Origin: Clostridioides difficile ATCC 9689 = DSM 1296
GTDB lineage: Bacteria > Bacillota > Clostridia > Peptostreptococcales > Peptostreptococcaceae
Assembly (NCBI RefSeq): GCF_001077535.1
Contig: NZ_CP011968.1
Location: 1,240,001-1,304,000, forward strand
DNA: 64,000 bases
Direction of reading: 5' to 3'
In this document: positions 8,476 to 17,373 of the stretch, piece after piece
Position numbering within the stretch: the stretch's first letter is position 1
Layout: each line of letters begins with the position of its first letter
Position numbers and translations under genes: made by a program
The notes under the pieces: model-generated
Told to the model about the DNA's origin: nothing
The model's input: only the letters and a program-made list of their open reading frames with translations
Databases searched by the model: none

Positions 8476-9420
8476 ATGAATAGAAGAAAAACGATATACA
8501 GAGGATTTAATAATAATAGACATAAGATTGATTTACGTAAATATGTTATAACGATTGCTTGCTTGTGTCTAATTGGCTATTATTCTTATACAAAAATAAA
8601 AGATAGCAAGATATTGGAGTATGTATCGGCTAAAATACCATTTCTAAATAATTCATCAGATATAACTTATAAAGATATATCTGATGAATTAAATTCAATA
8701 AAAAAAGGGAAAAAATCTAAATCACAAACCAATTCAGATGATAAACAAGAAACTAATCCAGAAAAAGCGGTAAATAACACTAAAGAGCCAGAAGAAGTCA
8801 AATTAGCTACTATAGAAGGCTGGGATATGTATACTATTCAAGTTGCTGCAATAGATAATAATGATGATTTGAAAAAAATACAGACATCATTAGTTAATAA
8901 TGACATACCTTTTTCAGTTATGGAGAAGGATGGAGTAAAAAAAATACAGACCTATTCCTCTTTTGATGAAAATGATGTTAGAAAGCAGATAAGCAGTGTA
9001 AGAAAGGTGTTTCCAGATGCATTTTTATCACACTTAGATGCACCTATGTTGTCTTTAGAGTATACAAGTAACTACGCTTATATAGAGAGTATATCTAAAG
9101 AATTAAATAAATTAATAACAAACTTTAAAGAAGAATCAAGTTTTTGGTCGAATGCTGAAAATAATGTAGATATGGAAAAATATAATACTATTTTGACAAA
9201 TAGAAAGGCAATATCACAAAATATATCAAAAGAAGCTGAAAAGATTGACTATTCTGAAATGCGTTTATTTAAAGATAATTTAATAGAGTATGTAAAGAAT
9301 GTGAATGAAAAAATTGATACAGCTTCAAAAGCAGCAAATGAAGAAAAATATAGTGTAAGTAAAAGTCTGCTTTTATCATCCATGCAGGAGTACTCTATGT
9401 TTATAAATTCTATAAAATAA
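8476..9420 (+). CDS. membrane-anchored protein with SPOR-like domain
   Basis: 314-aa bitopic protein. A basic cytoplasmic N terminus (MNRRKTIYRGFNNNRHK) is followed by one membrane segment at about residues 24-42, then a Lys/Ser/Glu-rich linker. A SPOR-like module lies at about residues 115-190 (YTIQVAAIDNNDDLKKIQ then IPFSVMEKDGVKKIQTYSSF), and a helical tail of about 120 residues ends the protein. SPOR domains bind denuded glycans at division septa. It directly follows the CwlA-type hydrolase, so a role in septal wall processing is a reasonable inference. GGGAGGG precedes the ATG, and a terminator follows. Confidence 0.78.
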   Translation: MNRRKTIYRGFNNNRHKIDLRKYVITIACLCLIGYYSYTKIKDSKILEYVSAKIPFLNNSSDITYKDISDELNSIKKGKKSKSQTNSDDKQETNPEKAVNNTKEPEEVKLATIEGWDMYTIQVAAIDNNDDLKKIQTSLVNNDIPFSVMEKDGVKKIQTYSSFDENDVRKQISSVRKVFPDAFLSHLDAPMLSLEYTSNYAYIESISKELNKLITNFKEESSFWSNAENNVDMEKYNTILTNRKAISQNISKEAEKIDYSEMRLFKDNLIEYVKNVNEKIDTASKAANEEKYSVSKSLLLSSMQEYSMFINSIK

Positions 9421-9453
9421 AATACAGAAAATTTGGACTTTAGAAAGCTATAT

Positions 9454-9485
9454 GAAAAGGATTGTTTAATTAAGCAATCCTTTTC
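9454..9485 (+). terminator. intrinsic terminator
   Basis: GAAAAGGATTG (9454-9464) pairs perfectly with CAATCCTTTTC (9475-9485) around a 10-nt loop. It lies 34 bases after the SPOR-protein stop and separates it from the Rnf operon. Confidence 0.8.
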
Positions 9486-9549
9486 CTCGGTTTGACTTAA
9501 TATAGAGGTATTGATTTATAAAATAAATTATAAAAATACGGATATTTTT

Positions 9550-9588
9550 TTAACAATTGTTAAGATTTTTTAATATATATAGTATACT
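9550..9588 (+). promoter_or_regulatory. rnf promoter with overlapping 14-bp palindrome
   Basis: TTAACAATTGTTAA at 9550-9563 is a perfect palindrome overlapping a candidate -35 (TTAAGA, 9560-9565), 17 bp from TATACT (9583-9588). It holds TTGTTAA and TTAACAA half-sites like those of the redox repressor Rex, but arranged tail to tail without the usual 4-bp spacer, so the regulator is open. Confidence 0.5.
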
Positions 9589-9635
9589 TATAGAAGGCAG
9601 AAAAAATGTTTTTTTATAGATAAGGGGGTAAAACA

Positions 9636-10973
9636 ATGAAACTCTTAACTTTTAAGGGAGGGATACATCCTCCATATAGAAAAGAGTACTCTAACACAAA
9701 GGCACTTGAAAAAGCTCAAGCTCCAAAGATAGTTTACATTCCTCTTCAGCAACATATAGGGGCACCAGCTAAACCTATTGTTGAAGTTGGTGATGAAGTA
9801 AAGTTTGGGCAAAAAATAGGTGAACAACAAGGTTTTGTTTCATGTAACGTTCATTCTTCAGTATCAGGTAAAGTTATTGCTATTGAACAACATGAAGTAC
9901 CAGGAGGTTCAGCTCAATGTGTAGTTATCGAAAATGACTTTAAGGAAGAATTACATGAGAGTGTTCAACCAAAAGGTCAGTTAGAGGATTTGAGCAAAGA
10001 AGATATAGTAGGTATCATAAAAGAGGCAGGAATAGTAGGTATGGGTGGAGCTACATTCCCTAACCATGTAAAAGTATCTCCTCCACCAGATAGCAAGGCA
10101 GAAGTAGTTATATTAAATGGTGCAGAATGTGAACCATACTTAACTGCAGACCACAGATTAATGGTTGAAAATCCAGAAGATGTTGTGTTTGGTTTAAGAG
10201 CATTAATGAAGGTATTAGATGTCAAAAAAGGATTTATAGGAATTGAAACGAATAAACCAGATGCTATAGAAGCAATTCAAAATGTAGCTAAAGACTATAG
10301 CGAAATCGAAGTTGTTGGCCTTCAAGTGAAATATCCACAAGGAGCAGAGAAACAACTTATTTATGCGTGTACAGGCAAAGAAGTTCCATCTGGTGGATTA
10401 CCAATAGCAGCAGGTGCAGTTGTTGACAACGTTGCCACAGCAGCACAGATAGCTAAGTCTATTAAAACAGGTATGCCTTTGGTTGAAAGAATCACTACAA
10501 TAACAGGTAGTTGCATCAAAGAGCCAAAGAACCTAATAACAAAAGTTGGAACATTAGTTTCAGAAATAATAGAACAATGTGGTGGATTTAAAGAAGATAA
10601 GAAGATTGGTAAGGTTATAATGGGTGGACCTATGATGGGAATAGCTCAATATACTACTGAAATAGCGACTAACAAAGGTTCTTCAGGAATTTTATGTTTG
10701 GATGAGGAAGAATCACGTACTCCAGATATTCAAAACTGTTTAAGATGTGGAAGATGTACAGATGTATGTCCATCATTCTTACAACCACTTTTCATAAGTG
10801 CATATTCTTTAAAAGATGACTATGACACAGCTGAATATCATAGAGCAATGGATTGTATAGAATGTGGGTCTTGCTCATTTATTTGTCCAGCAAGAAGACC
10901 ATTACTTCAATCTATAAGATCAGCAAAGAGAGAAATAGGAGCAAAGAGAAGAAAGCAAGCTGCTCAGAAATAA
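9636..10973 (+). CDS. rnfC: Rnf complex subunit RnfC
   Basis: Peripheral NADH/FMN- and Fe-S-binding subunit of the membrane ferredoxin:NAD+ oxidoreductase. The N-terminal RnfC barrel (KGGIHPPYRKEYS) is followed by the NADH/FMN-binding fold (GMGGATFPNHVKV, LNGAECEPYLTADHRLM). Two 4Fe-4S motifs lie near the C terminus, CLRCGRCTDVCP and CIECGSCSFICP. At 445 aa it has normal length. AAGGGGGT precedes the ATG. It is the first gene of the C-D-G-E-A-B operon, the usual clostridial order. Confidence 0.97.
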   Translation: MKLLTFKGGIHPPYRKEYSNTKALEKAQAPKIVYIPLQQHIGAPAKPIVEVGDEVKFGQKIGEQQGFVSCNVHSSVSGKVIAIEQHEVPGGSAQCVVIENDFKEELHESVQPKGQLEDLSKEDIVGIIKEAGIVGMGGATFPNHVKVSPPPDSKAEVVILNGAECEPYLTADHRLMVENPEDVVFGLRALMKVLDVKKGFIGIETNKPDAIEAIQNVAKDYSEIEVVGLQVKYPQGAEKQLIYACTGKEVPSGGLPIAAGAVVDNVATAAQIAKSIKTGMPLVERITTITGSCIKEPKNLITKVGTLVSEIIEQCGGFKEDKKIGKVIMGGPMMGIAQYTTEIATNKGSSGILCLDEEESRTPDIQNCLRCGRCTDVCPSFLQPLFISAYSLKDDYDTAEYHRAMDCIECGSCSFICPARRPLLQSIRSAKREIGAKRRKQAAQK

Positions 10974-10995
10974 AGAAAGTTAAGGGGGAAAAACG

Positions 10996-11973
10996 ATGGA
11001 AAATAAGTTGATAGTATCATCTTCTCCTCATGTGAGAAGTAATGAAGATACTTCATATATAATGAAACAAGTTATTATAGCACTCCTTCCAGCAGCAGTA
11101 GCAGGAGTATACTTCTTTAGACTTAATGCTTTGAGTGCTATGTTTTTTTGTATACTTGGTACAGTAGGTACTGAATTTTTATATCAAAAATTTACGAAGC
11201 AAAAAAGTACTATAGGAGATTTTTCAGCTGTTGTAACAGGATTATTATTAGCATTTAACGTACCAGCATCACTTCCTTGGTGGATGTGTCTAGTAGGAGG
11301 AATATTTGCAATATTAGTAGTTAAAATGGTATTTGGTGGAATTGGATGTAACTTTGTCAATCCAGCACTTGCTGCAAGAGCATTTTTATTAGCATCATTC
11401 CCAGTAGCAATGACTGCTTGGACTCAACCAGGTGTTAACTGGATAGGTAAAAATTTAGATGCAGTTACTACAGCAACTCCATTAAGCTTTTTGAAAAATG
11501 GAGCAGCAGGACTGGCAGACCTTTCTAGCAATGGAATTAGTCTTGCTGACATGATGATAGGGAATATTGGTGGATGTATAGGTGAGACATCAGCAATATT
11601 ATTATTATTAGGTGGAGTATACCTAATGTATAAAGGCATAATAAATTATGTTATACCAGTATTTTACATAGCAACTGTATTTATATTAACATTCCTTTTA
11701 GGTGGATTTAATATAACTTTCGCAATATATCAACTGTTTGCTGGAGGACTTATGTTAGGTGGATTCTTCATGCTTACGGATTATACAACTTCGCCTATGA
11801 CTAAAAAAGGTCAAATAATATACGCTGTATTAGCTGGTCTTATAACAACTGTTATAAGAATGTATGGTGGATATCCAGAAGGTGTATCTTACTCAATACT
11901 ATTAGTGAACTGTCTTGCTCCACTTATAGATAAGTTTGTTAGAAATAGAGTATTTGGGGAGGTGGCTAAATAA
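10996..11973 (+). CDS. rnfD: Rnf complex subunit RnfD
   Basis: Integral membrane subunit with about nine hydrophobic segments that carries covalently bound FMN. The predicted flavinylation threonine is in the AVTTATPLSF segment (about residues 157-166), which matches the family's conserved attachment site. GGCNFVNPALAAR-type (IGCNFVNPALAARAF) and LTDYTTSP segments are also typical. It overlaps rnfG by one base. It functions with rnfG, rnfE and rnfA in electron transfer coupled to ion translocation. Confidence 0.97.
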   Translation: MENKLIVSSSPHVRSNEDTSYIMKQVIIALLPAAVAGVYFFRLNALSAMFFCILGTVGTEFLYQKFTKQKSTIGDFSAVVTGLLLAFNVPASLPWWMCLVGGIFAILVVKMVFGGIGCNFVNPALAARAFLLASFPVAMTAWTQPGVNWIGKNLDAVTTATPLSFLKNGAAGLADLSSNGISLADMMIGNIGGCIGETSAILLLLGGVYLMYKGIINYVIPVFYIATVFILTFLLGGFNITFAIYQLFAGGLMLGGFFMLTDYTTSPMTKKGQIIYAVLAGLITTVIRMYGGYPEGVSYSILLVNCLAPLIDKFVRNRVFGEVAK

Positions 11974-12542
11974 TGAACAGTATGGTGAGATTAGGTGGTA
12001 CTTTACTTGCTATAAGTGCAATAGCTGCATTAGCTCTTGGAGCTACTAATCAGGTTACAGCTCCAGTAATAGAACAAAGAAATATACAAGCAAATAATGA
12101 ACTTAGAAAAGCAGTCCTTCCAGAAGCAAAAGAATTTAAAGAAATGAAGGAAGATACTTACAAAGGCCTTGGAGATGGTCTTATAGCTGAAGTGTATGAA
12201 GGTTTAGATGGTTCTGAAGTGGTTGGATATACTTTAAAAGCTAAACCAAGTGGATATGGTGGAGAAATTGAAGTTATGGTAGGTATATCATCTGAAGGTC
12301 AAGTTACAGGTGTTGACATTGGTAATATGTCAGAAACAGCAGGTCTTGGAGCAAAAGCTAAGGATGATGCATTTAAGGGTCAATACAAAGGAAAAACTGC
12401 TGAGCCTCTTGAAGTAGCAAAAGGAAGTACAACAGCAGATAATCAAATATTAGCAATATCAGGTGCAACTATTACATCTACAGCAGTTACTACAGGAGTA
12501 AATGCTGCTATAGATGTTTTCAATAGTGCTCTTAATAAATAA
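11973..12542 (+). CDS. rnfG: Rnf complex subunit RnfG
   Basis: FMN-carrying subunit with one N-terminal membrane anchor (about residues 7-25) and an external FMN-binding domain. The flavinylation motif SGATITSTAV lies at about residues 162-171, with the modified Thr expected in SGATxT. The start ATG overlaps the rnfD stop. Length 189 aa fits the family. It is part of the redox chain through the membrane and acts with RnfD. Confidence 0.96.
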   Translation: MNSMVRLGGTLLAISAIAALALGATNQVTAPVIEQRNIQANNELRKAVLPEAKEFKEMKEDTYKGLGDGLIAEVYEGLDGSEVVGYTLKAKPSGYGGEIEVMVGISSEGQVTGVDIGNMSETAGLGAKAKDDAFKGQYKGKTAEPLEVAKGSTTADNQILAISGATITSTAVTTGVNAAIDVFNSALNK

Positions 12543-12554
12543 GGAGGGTTAATT

Positions 12555-13148
12555 ATGAATTTAGCTAAAGTATTTAAAAATGGGCTAATAGATGAGAACC
12601 CAACATTTGTTCAAGTTATAGGTATGTGTCCAACACTAGCCGTTACAACTTCAGCAATAAATGGAATTGGTATGGGTCTTTCAACAGCAGCAGTTTTAAT
12701 ATGTGCAAATTTAGTTATATCTTTAATAAGAAAAATTACACCAGATAAGATAAGAATACCTATATTTATAGTAGTTATAGCTACATTTGTTACAATAGTA
12801 GGTATGCTTTTAAAAGCATATGTTCCTGCTCTTGATAAGGCTCTTGGTATATATATACCATTAATAGTTGTTAACTGTTTAATATTAGCTCGTGCAGAAA
12901 GTTTTGCTTTCAAAACAGGAGCTATGCCTTCAATAGTTGATGGTGTAGGTCAAGGTCTTGGATTTACTGTTGCACTTACAATAATAGGTGCAGTAAGAGA
13001 ATTACTTGGAAATGGTAGTTTATTTGGAATGACATTATTTGGAGCATCTTTCCAACCAGTATTAATATTTATATTACCACCAGGTGCATTCTTAACATTA
13101 GGATTCTTATTTGCAGGATTTAATAAATTAAGAAGTAAAAAAGCATAG
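12555..13148 (+). CDS. rnfE: Rnf complex subunit RnfE
   Basis: Integral membrane protein of 197 aa with about six hydrophobic segments, homologous to RnfA and to NqrD. The conserved opening GLIDENPTFVQVIGMCPTLAVT contains the cysteine that helps hold the intramembrane iron centre in this family. AAGGAGGG precedes the ATG, 12 bases after rnfG. Confidence 0.96.
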   Translation: MNLAKVFKNGLIDENPTFVQVIGMCPTLAVTTSAINGIGMGLSTAAVLICANLVISLIRKITPDKIRIPIFIVVIATFVTIVGMLLKAYVPALDKALGIYIPLIVVNCLILARAESFAFKTGAMPSIVDGVGQGLGFTVALTIIGAVRELLGNGSLFGMTLFGASFQPVLIFILPPGAFLTLGFLFAGFNKLRSKKA

Positions 13149-13162
13149 TGGAGGTGTAATAA

Positions 13163-13738
13163 ATGAATTTAATACTTTTATTTTTAAGTATCGTTCTTGT
13201 TAATAACGTTATAACATCTCAATTCTTGGGTATATGTCCTTTCTTGGGAGTTTCTAAGAAGGTTGATACAGCAGTAGGGATGGGAGTTGCAGTTACATTC
13301 GTTTTAACTCTAGCTTCAATTATAACTTATTTTATACAGATTTTATTAGTAAAAACTGGAACTGGATTCTTACAAACAATAGCTTTTATATTGGTTATAG
13401 CTTCTATAGTTCAGTTCGTTGAAATGGTAATTCAAAAGATGAGTCCATCTTTATATCAAGCATTAGGAGTTTATTTACCTCTTATAACTACAAACTGTGC
13501 AGTTCTTGGTATAGCTCTAGTTAATGTTCAAAAAAGTTATAATTTAGTAGAAACAATAATAAACGGATTTGGAGCCGGAGCTGGATTTACTTTAGCAATA
13601 GTAATATTCGCAGGTATAAGAGAAAGACTAGAATTAGCTGATATACCAGAAGCATTTAAAGGTTTCCCTATAACGCTTATATCAGCAGGTTTAATGTCAA
13701 TAGCTTTCTTAGGATTTACAGGACTTATAAAGCTATAA
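13163..13738 (+). CDS. rnfA: Rnf complex subunit RnfA
   Basis: Integral membrane protein of 191 aa, paralogue of RnfE and homologue of NqrE. The conserved segment [20 protein letters not shown] has the matching cysteine, and [14 protein letters not shown] repeats the second conserved Cys region. Together with RnfE it forms the membrane core of the complex. A GTGGAGGTG site precedes the ATG. A long antisense open frame runs across rnfA/rnfB but is a coding shadow. Confidence 0.96.
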   Translation: MNLILLFLSIVLVNNVITSQFLGICPFLGVSKKVDTAVGMGVAVTFVLTLASIITYFIQILLVKTGTGFLQTIAFILVIASIVQFVEMVIQKMSPSLYQALGVYLPLITTNCAVLGIALVNVQKSYNLVETIINGFGAGAGFTLAIVIFAGIRERLELADIPEAFKGFPITLISAGLMSIAFLGFTGLIKL

Positions 13739-13753
13739 AAAAGAGGGGTGAAA

Positions 13754-14725
13754 ATGGTGATACTTACAGCTGTATTAGTTTTAGGAATTATGGGCTTAAT
13801 CTTCGGGATAGTACTAGATTTTGCATCTAAAAAGTTTGCTGTAGAAGTAGACGAGAGAGTGGAAGCTATACTAGGAGTACTTCCAGGAGCCAACTGTGGA
13901 GGTTGTGGATTTCCAGGTTGTGGAGGTCTTGCAAATGCGATAGTTGAAGGCAATGCACCAGTTAATGGTTGCCCTGTAGGTGGAGCAGATGTTGGTGCAA
14001 AAGTTGGAGAAATAATGGGAATAAGTGCTGAAGCAGGTGAGAAACAAGTAGCAAAAGTTATTTGTAAAGGAACTTGTTCAAGTGCAAAAGATAAATATGA
14101 GTATGAAGGAATATCAGATTGTAGAGCAGCAAATGTTTTAAACTCAGGTGCTAAGATGTGTAAATTTGGATGTTTAGGTCTTGGAACATGTAAAGATGCT
14201 TGTAAATTTGATGCTATTTCTATAGTTGATGGAATAGCAGTAATAGATGAAGAAAAGTGTGTAAATTGTGGAAAATGTAAAGAAGTTTGTCCTAAGGGTA
14301 TAATAATCACAAAACCAGAAAGTCAAGAAGTAGTTGTAGAGTGTAATAGCAAAGAGTTTGGTAAAGCTGTTAAAGAAAAATGTACTGCTGGATGTATTGG
14401 CTGTGGAATGTGTGTAAAAGCTTGTAAATTTGATGCAATAATATTTGAAGACAAAATAGCTAAGATAGACCCTAATAAGTGTGTAGGTTGTATGCAATGT
14501 GTAGCAAAATGCCCTACAAAAGTAATATCAGGTGACATAACTAAGAAAAAGAAAGTTACTATTGACCAAGAACTTTGTGTTGGATGTACAGTGTGCAAAA
14601 AACAATGTAAGTTTGATGCAATAGAGGGAGAATTAAAAGAAAAACATAAGGTAGATGCAGATAAATGTGTAGGATGCCATTTATGTATGGAAAAATGTCC
14701 AAAGAAAGCTATTAAAATTTTGTAA
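13754..14725 (+). CDS. rnfB: Rnf complex subunit RnfB, multi-ferredoxin form
   Basis: Ferredoxin-accepting subunit. I use ATG 13754, 6 bases after AGGGG; the GTG at 13748 lies too close to that site. One N-terminal membrane anchor is followed by the RnfB-specific cluster motif (ANCGGCGFPGCGG), then by six further four-cysteine motifs (the first is the spaced CKFGCLGLGTCKDAC, the rest CxxCxxCxxxC: CVNCGKCKEVC, CIGCGMCVKAC, CVGCMQCVAKC, CVGCTVCKKQC, CVGCHLCMEKC). Proteobacterial RnfB usually has two after the anchor cluster; extended forms are known in acetogens and clostridia. It is the last gene of the operon, followed by strong hairpins. Confidence 0.96.
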   Translation: MVILTAVLVLGIMGLIFGIVLDFASKKFAVEVDERVEAILGVLPGANCGGCGFPGCGGLANAIVEGNAPVNGCPVGGADVGAKVGEIMGISAEAGEKQVAKVICKGTCSSAKDKYEYEGISDCRAANVLNSGAKMCKFGCLGLGTCKDACKFDAISIVDGIAVIDEEKCVNCGKCKEVCPKGIIITKPESQEVVVECNSKEFGKAVKEKCTAGCIGCGMCVKACKFDAIIFEDKIAKIDPNKCVGCMQCVAKCPTKVISGDITKKKKVTIDQELCVGCTVCKKQCKFDAIEGELKEKHKVDADKCVGCHLCMEKCPKKAIKIL

Positions 14726-14740
14726 TATGGACAAAATAAG

Positions 14741-14819
14741 GATATGGAATAATTTCCATATCTCTAATGAGTACATAAAACAGAGGTATGGAATAATTTC
14801 CATACCTCTATTTTATGTA
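14741..14819 (+). terminator. tandem near-identical hairpins ending the rnf operon
   Basis: Hairpin 1 pairs GATATGGAA (14741-14749) with TTCCATATC (14754-14762). Hairpin 2 pairs AGAGGTATGGAA (14782-14793) with TTCCATACCTCT (14798-14809) and is extended by TACATAAAA (14772-14780) with TTTTATGTA (14811-14819) across one C/A mismatch, making a stem of about 22 pairs. The cores share an identical TATGGAA-taat-TTCCATA, and an A-T pair in one is a G-C pair in the other. Transcript ends or stability are likely set here. Confidence 0.8.
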
Positions 14820-14879
14820 TATTTATTCTAATGGTAATAAATATAACAATAGTGTAACAAAAAAGGTTCGACATTTCTG

Positions 14880-14908
14880 TTGAATTTTTTACAATATAGT
14901 GATAGACT
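14880..14908 (+). promoter_or_regulatory. possible maf promoter
   Basis: TTGAAT (14880-14885), 17 bp, TAGACT (14903-14908), ending 36 bases before the maf start. Only four to five bases match in each hexamer, so this is tentative; it is the best pair found between the rnf terminator and maf. Confidence 0.3.
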
Positions 14909-14944
14909 AAATAGGTACAAATTACGTACAAATGAGGTGAATAA

Positions 14945-15529
14945 ATGAATATAATCTTGGCATCAGCCTCTCCAAGAAGGAAAGAAATTCTAGAGAATAC
15001 GAATGTAAGATTTGATATAATTAAAAATGAAATTGATGAGATTATATTGGAAGGTGAAACACCAAAACATTTAGTTATGAGATTAGCTTTTGAAAAAAGT
15101 ATGTCTGTAGCATCTGAACATAATGAAGATGTTGTTATTGGAGCTGATACAGTTGTTGTTTTAGACAATGCTATTTTAGGAAAACCAAAAGATGAGTCTT
15201 GTGCAAGAGATATGTTAAAAAGACTATCTGGAAGAGAGCATCAAGTCATAACAGGTATTAGCTTAATAAACTTGTGCGAAGATAAAAAGGTAATTGACTA
15301 TGTAATCAGCAATGTGAAATTTAAAACGTTATCAGAGCAGGATATTGAGGATTATCTGAAAACTAATGAGTCATTTGACAAAGCAGGAGCCTATGGTATA
15401 CAGGGTTATGGAGCTTTGTTAGTTGAAGAAATTAGAGGAGATTATTTTAATATAGTTGGTCTTCCAATTTCAAGGTTAGGCGACCTATTAAAAAAATATT
15501 TTAGTATAAATCTTTTTTATGGAGTGTGA
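14945..15529 (+). CDS. maf: Maf-like nucleoside triphosphate pyrophosphatase
   Basis: Hydrolyses non-canonical or pyrimidine nucleoside triphosphates to monophosphates, a house-cleaning enzyme linked to septum control in Bacillus. The signature ASASPRRKEIL lies at residues 6-16. IGADTVVVLDNAILGKPKD holds the catalytic aspartate region, followed by LSGREHQVITG and FDKAGAYGIQGYGALLVEEI. 194 aa is usual. It opens the maf-radC-mreBCD-min cluster, an arrangement shared with Bacillus. GAGGTG precedes the ATG, and the stop overlaps the radC start region. Confidence 0.95.
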   Translation: MNIILASASPRRKEILENTNVRFDIIKNEIDEIILEGETPKHLVMRLAFEKSMSVASEHNEDVVIGADTVVVLDNAILGKPKDESCARDMLKRLSGREHQVITGISLINLCEDKKVIDYVISNVKFKTLSEQDIEDYLKTNESFDKAGAYGIQGYGALLVEEIRGDYFNIVGLPISRLGDLLKKYFSINLFYGV

Positions 15530-16233
15530 TTTATCTGAAAAAGTCATTTAATTCAACCATTAAGGTAAAAGAAATGGCACCAGAGGAAAGACCCAGAGAA
15601 AAGATGCTTGCCAAAGGCGTAAAAAGCTTATCAAATGCTGAGTTGTTGGCTATACTTTTAAGAACTGGCAACAAGAATAAAAATGCTATTGAATTAGCCA
15701 ACTATATAATAAATAGAGATATTCAGGGTATTAGACATTTAGAAGATATGACAATAGAGGAGCTGTGTAATATAGATGGAATTGGGTTATCAAAATCAAC
15801 CCAAATTAAAGCAGCTTTAGAACTAGGCTCTAGAGTAGCTAGTTTTAAACCTATAAAGTATAAAATAAGGAATCCTTGGGATATACAGAGGTATTATATG
15901 GATAGCCTAAGGTATTTAAAAAAAGAGGTTTTTAAAGCGGTTCTTTTAAACACAAAAAATGAGATAATATCTGATGTAGATGTATCTATAGGGACTTTAA
16001 GCTCGTCATTAGTCCATCCAAGAGAGGTTTTTAAAGAAGCTATAAGAAGAAGTGCAAGTAAGATAATAGTGATGCATAATCACCCTTCAGGAAGTGTAGA
16101 ACCATCAAGAGAAGATAAAAATATCACATCAAGACTTATTAAATGTGGAGAAATAATTGGAATAGAAATAATAGACCATATAATTATTGGAGATGGATTA
16201 TACTTTAGCTTTAAAGAAAATATGATAATTTGA
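15526..16233 (+). CDS. radC: RadC/YsxA family JAB1-MPN protein
   Basis: Family of unresolved function, despite the name. An N-terminal helix-hairpin-helix region (LCNIDGIGLSKSTQIKAALELG, about residues 84-106) is followed by the JAMM metalloprotease-like domain with HNHPSGSVEPSRED (metal-binding His-x-His and Asp). The start is uncertain: GTG 15526 is only one base after GGAG, whereas a CTG at 15535 would have 10-base spacing; the N terminus may be 3 residues shorter. The frame overlaps the maf stop, so the genes are coupled. Confidence 0.92.
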   Translation: MIYLKKSFNSTIKVKEMAPEERPREKMLAKGVKSLSNAELLAILLRTGNKNKNAIELANYIINRDIQGIRHLEDMTIEELCNIDGIGLSKSTQIKAALELGSRVASFKPIKYKIRNPWDIQRYYMDSLRYLKKEVFKAVLLNTKNEIISDVDVSIGTLSSSLVHPREVFKEAIRRSASKIIVMHNHPSGSVEPSREDKNITSRLIKCGEIIGIEIIDHIIIGDGLYFSFKENMII

Positions 16234-16302
16234 CTTTATATGTGATAAAATAATAGGAGAATGTTTTAAACATGATTCTTAATAGTAGGAAGGAGTAAAA
16301 TC

Positions 16303-17364
16303 ATGGCTAAGGAAAAAAAGAAAGAAAAAAAAGGTTTTTTTAGTTTTAATAAGATGACAAAGGATATGGGAATAGATTTAGGGACTGCAAATACATTAGT
16401 TTACATAAAAGGACAAGGTATTGTTGTTAGAGAACCATCAGTTGTCGCAATAAGAGATGATAGTAAAGAGGTATTAGCAGTAGGTGAAGAAGCCAAAAAA
16501 ATGATAGGTAGAACACCAGGAAATATAGTAGCTATAAGACCTATGAAAGATGGAGTAATAGCTGATTTTGACATAACTCAATCAATGATTAGCTATTTTA
16601 TACAAAAAGCGGCTGATAAAAAAGGTGTTGTAAGTCCAAGAATAGCTATATGTGTTCCTTTTGGAGTTACAGAAGTAGAAAAGAGAGCTATAGAAGAGGC
16701 TGCAAGACAAGCAGGAGCTAAAGATGCATTCCTTATAGAAGAGCCAATGGCAGCGGCTATAGGGGCTGGATTAAAAGTTGAAGAACCAGAAGGTAATATG
16801 GTAGTTGATATTGGTGGAGGTACTTCAGAAATAGCTGTAATATCTTTAGGAGGAATCGTTACTGCTAAATCTATAAGAATAGGTGGAGACGAATTTGACG
16901 AGTCTATAGTGGCTTATGTAAAAAAAGAATATAATCTTATGATAGGTGAAAGAACTGCTGAAAATGTAAAAATTAACATAGGTTCTACATTTAAAGATGA
17001 TGAAGAAATAAATATGCAAATAAGAGGTAGAGATTTAATCTCAGGATTACCTAAAACAATAGAAATATGCTCTACAGAAGTTAGAGAAGCATTAAAAGAA
17101 CCTGTAAGTTCAATAGTAGATGCAATAAAATCTACACTAGAAAGAACTCCACCAGAATTAGCCTCAGATATAATGGAAAACGGAATAATGCTAACAGGAG
17201 GAGGCGCTTTGCTTAGAGGTCTTGATAAGCTTATTACACAGGAAACTGGTATGTCTGTACAAATAGCAGAAACACCTCTTGATTGTGTTGCACTTGGAAC
17301 AGGTAAATCTGTTGAAGACCAAGAAATCTTTGAAAAAGTATTAATGATGAATACTAAGAATTAG
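16303..17364 (+). CDS. mreB: rod-shape-determining protein MreB
   Basis: Actin-like cytoskeletal ATPase that guides the elongation machinery along the inner membrane face. Phosphate 1 motif [14 protein letters not shown] lies near residue 22, phosphate 2 [13 protein letters not shown] near residue 167, and the adenosine motif [15 protein letters not shown] near residue 296. The N terminus has a Lys-rich extension ([14 protein letters not shown]) before the fold, which could promote membrane contact. A strong AGGAAGGAG site precedes the ATG. mreC starts within 10 bases. Confidence 0.96.
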   Translation: MAKEKKKEKKGFFSFNKMTKDMGIDLGTANTLVYIKGQGIVVREPSVVAIRDDSKEVLAVGEEAKKMIGRTPGNIVAIRPMKDGVIADFDITQSMISYFIQKAADKKGVVSPRIAICVPFGVTEVEKRAIEEAARQAGAKDAFLIEEPMAAAIGAGLKVEEPEGNMVVDIGGGTSEIAVISLGGIVTAKSIRIGGDEFDESIVAYVKKEYNLMIGERTAENVKINIGSTFKDDEEINMQIRGRDLISGLPKTIEICSTEVREALKEPVSSIVDAIKSTLERTPPELASDIMENGIMLTGGGALLRGLDKLITQETGMSVQIAETPLDCVALGTGKSVEDQEIFEKVLMMNTKN

Positions 17365-17373
17365 AAGTTGGTG

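Noticed and set aside
9550-9574. Canonical Rex operator at the rnf promoter
   Set aside because: The half-sites TTAACAA and TTGTTAA are in reversed order and without the 4-bp spacer of the consensus. Only the palindrome is reported, with Rex as a question.
13537-14310. 257-aa open frame on the minus strand across rnfA and rnfB
   Set aside because: It runs opposite two unmistakable Rnf genes, lacks a ribosome site and has Pro/Ser/Ala-rich low-complexity content typical of an antisense shadow of Gly/Ala/Cys-rich coding sequence.
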